NCBI GenBank assembly: GCA_026417415.1
Contig: JAOADG010000037.1
Span: 62,001 to 126,000 of the forward strand
Origin: a bacterium
GTDB lineage: Bacteria; Electryoneota; JAOADG01
DNA length: 64,000 nucleotides
Direction of reading: 5' to 3'
How positions within the stretch are numbered: the first letter of the stretch is position 1; each line of letters begins with the position of its first letter. This document shows positions 63,791 through 64,000 of the stretch, piece by piece. Below the pieces are notes generated by a model. That model made no database searches. It was not told where the DNA came from and saw nothing but the letters and a program-made list of their open reading frames with translations. The position numbers were made by a program, and so were the translations under genes.

Positions 63791-64000
63791 ATTTTATGCG
63801 ATTATTGTTGCTGCTGGAAAAAGCGTTCGCTATGGTGAACAATTGCCCAAACAATTTCAACCTCTGCTTGGAAAGCCAGTATTTGAATGGTCTTTGCAGG
63901 TATTTCAAGAAATTGATGAAATCGATGAAATGGTTTTAGTTTTACCTGAAAGCGATATACAATCATGGGAAGAATATATTTATAACAAATACTCTAAAGT
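63765..64000 (+). CDS. ispD: 2-C-methyl-D-erythritol 4-phosphate cytidylyltransferase, N-terminal part (3' end outside window)
   Basis: The visible about 78 residues show the cytidylyltransferase start AIIVAAGKSVRYGEQLPKQFQPL and LGKPVFEWSL, followed by VLVLPES. These are typical of IspD of the MEP isoprenoid pathway. Two in-frame ATGs at 63765 and 63771 are possible starts, both overlapping the queA end. The frame is open to the window edge. Confidence 0.93.
   Translation, partial: MAMPVYSSKFYAIIVAAGKSVRYGEQLPKQFQPLLGKPVFEWSLQVFQEIDEIDEMVLVLPESDIQSWEEYIYNKYSK

Noticed and set aside
1-64000. CRISPR arrays, insertion sequences, prophage or integron structures
   Set aside because: No regularly spaced direct repeats with spacers, transposase, integrase or phage gene was seen; the only long tandem repeat is within a coding gene.

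Overview
The window is AT-rich, gene-dense bacterial chromosome. The features pointing to the organism are: two secreted proteins with C-terminal type IX secretion (T9SS) sorting domains of the YPNPFN type; lipid A genes (lpxB, lpxK) and outer-membrane beta-barrels, so a Gram-negative envelope; a methylmalonyl-CoA mutase pathway; and SurA-like foldase cassettes. Together they suggest the Bacteroidota/Chlorobiota (FCB) side of the tree, perhaps an Ignavibacteria/Kapabacteria-like lineage. This is inferred from gene content; no rRNA gene is present. I see no insertion sequence, phage, CRISPR array or plasmid gene.

Layout. 1-3.8 kb: mutA (partial)-mutB-meaB, converting methylmalonyl-CoA and succinyl-CoA. 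3.8-7.2 kb (minus): gatE-gatD, the archaeal-type Glu-tRNA(Gln) amidotransferase, the most unexpected item here. 7.3-15.1 kb (minus): an APC-type permease, then a complete NiFe-hydrogenase maturation set hypF-C-D-E-A-B, without hydrogenase structural genes in the window. 15.1-22.6 kb (plus): tadA, a DUF2953-like protein, tRNA-Leu(UAG), trigger factor, a ComEA-like helix-hairpin-helix protein, a PilM/GspL-like protein, a GerW/YtfJ-like protein, coaD, a flippase-like membrane protein and tryptophanase. 22.5-24.7 kb (minus): a partner-switching module (STAS, GAF-PP2C phosphatase, RsbW-like kinase). 24.8-29.6 kb (plus): two foldase lipoproteins, SurA and a predicted barrel protein. 29.6-32.1 kb: malic enzyme and a SafE-like membrane protein. 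32.1-40.6 kb (minus): hybrid histidine kinase, glycosyltransferase, O-antigen ligase-like protein, TatA, an MFS transporter, a T9SS cargo protein and a TlpA-like lipoprotein. 40.6-43.5 kb (minus): tRNA-Arg(UCU), an Omp85-like protein and eukaryotic-type citrate synthase. 43.8-48.6 kb (plus): M23 peptidase, lipid kinase, aminotransferase and etfBA. 48.6-54.3 kb (minus): a DUF6305-like protein, purK, purE, lpxK, a DUF374-type acyltransferase, lpxB and an ICMT-like methyltransferase. 54.5-64 kb (plus): a nine-repeat T9SS surface protein, fixCX, a TPR-like protein, tRNA-Arg(ACG), ruvA-ruvB, queA and the start of ispD.

How the genes fit together. Central metabolism includes mutAB/meaB, citrate synthase, malic enzyme and an electron-transfer flavoprotein (etfBA) whose probable quinone-side partner (fixCX) lies about 9.5 kb away. 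Envelope genes are prominent: lipid A synthesis, SurA-like folding, an Omp85-like barrel, Tat, T9SS cargo and O-antigen ligase. The tRNA-related genes include TadA, whose expected substrate tRNA-Arg(ACG) is also encoded here, QueA, and GatDE for Gln-tRNA. Shine-Dalgarno sequences are clear before some genes (24.8, 37.4, 43.4 and 49.1 kb) and absent before many others. Several starts are GTG or TTG; where an internal ATG looked better than the longest frame I used it and say so.
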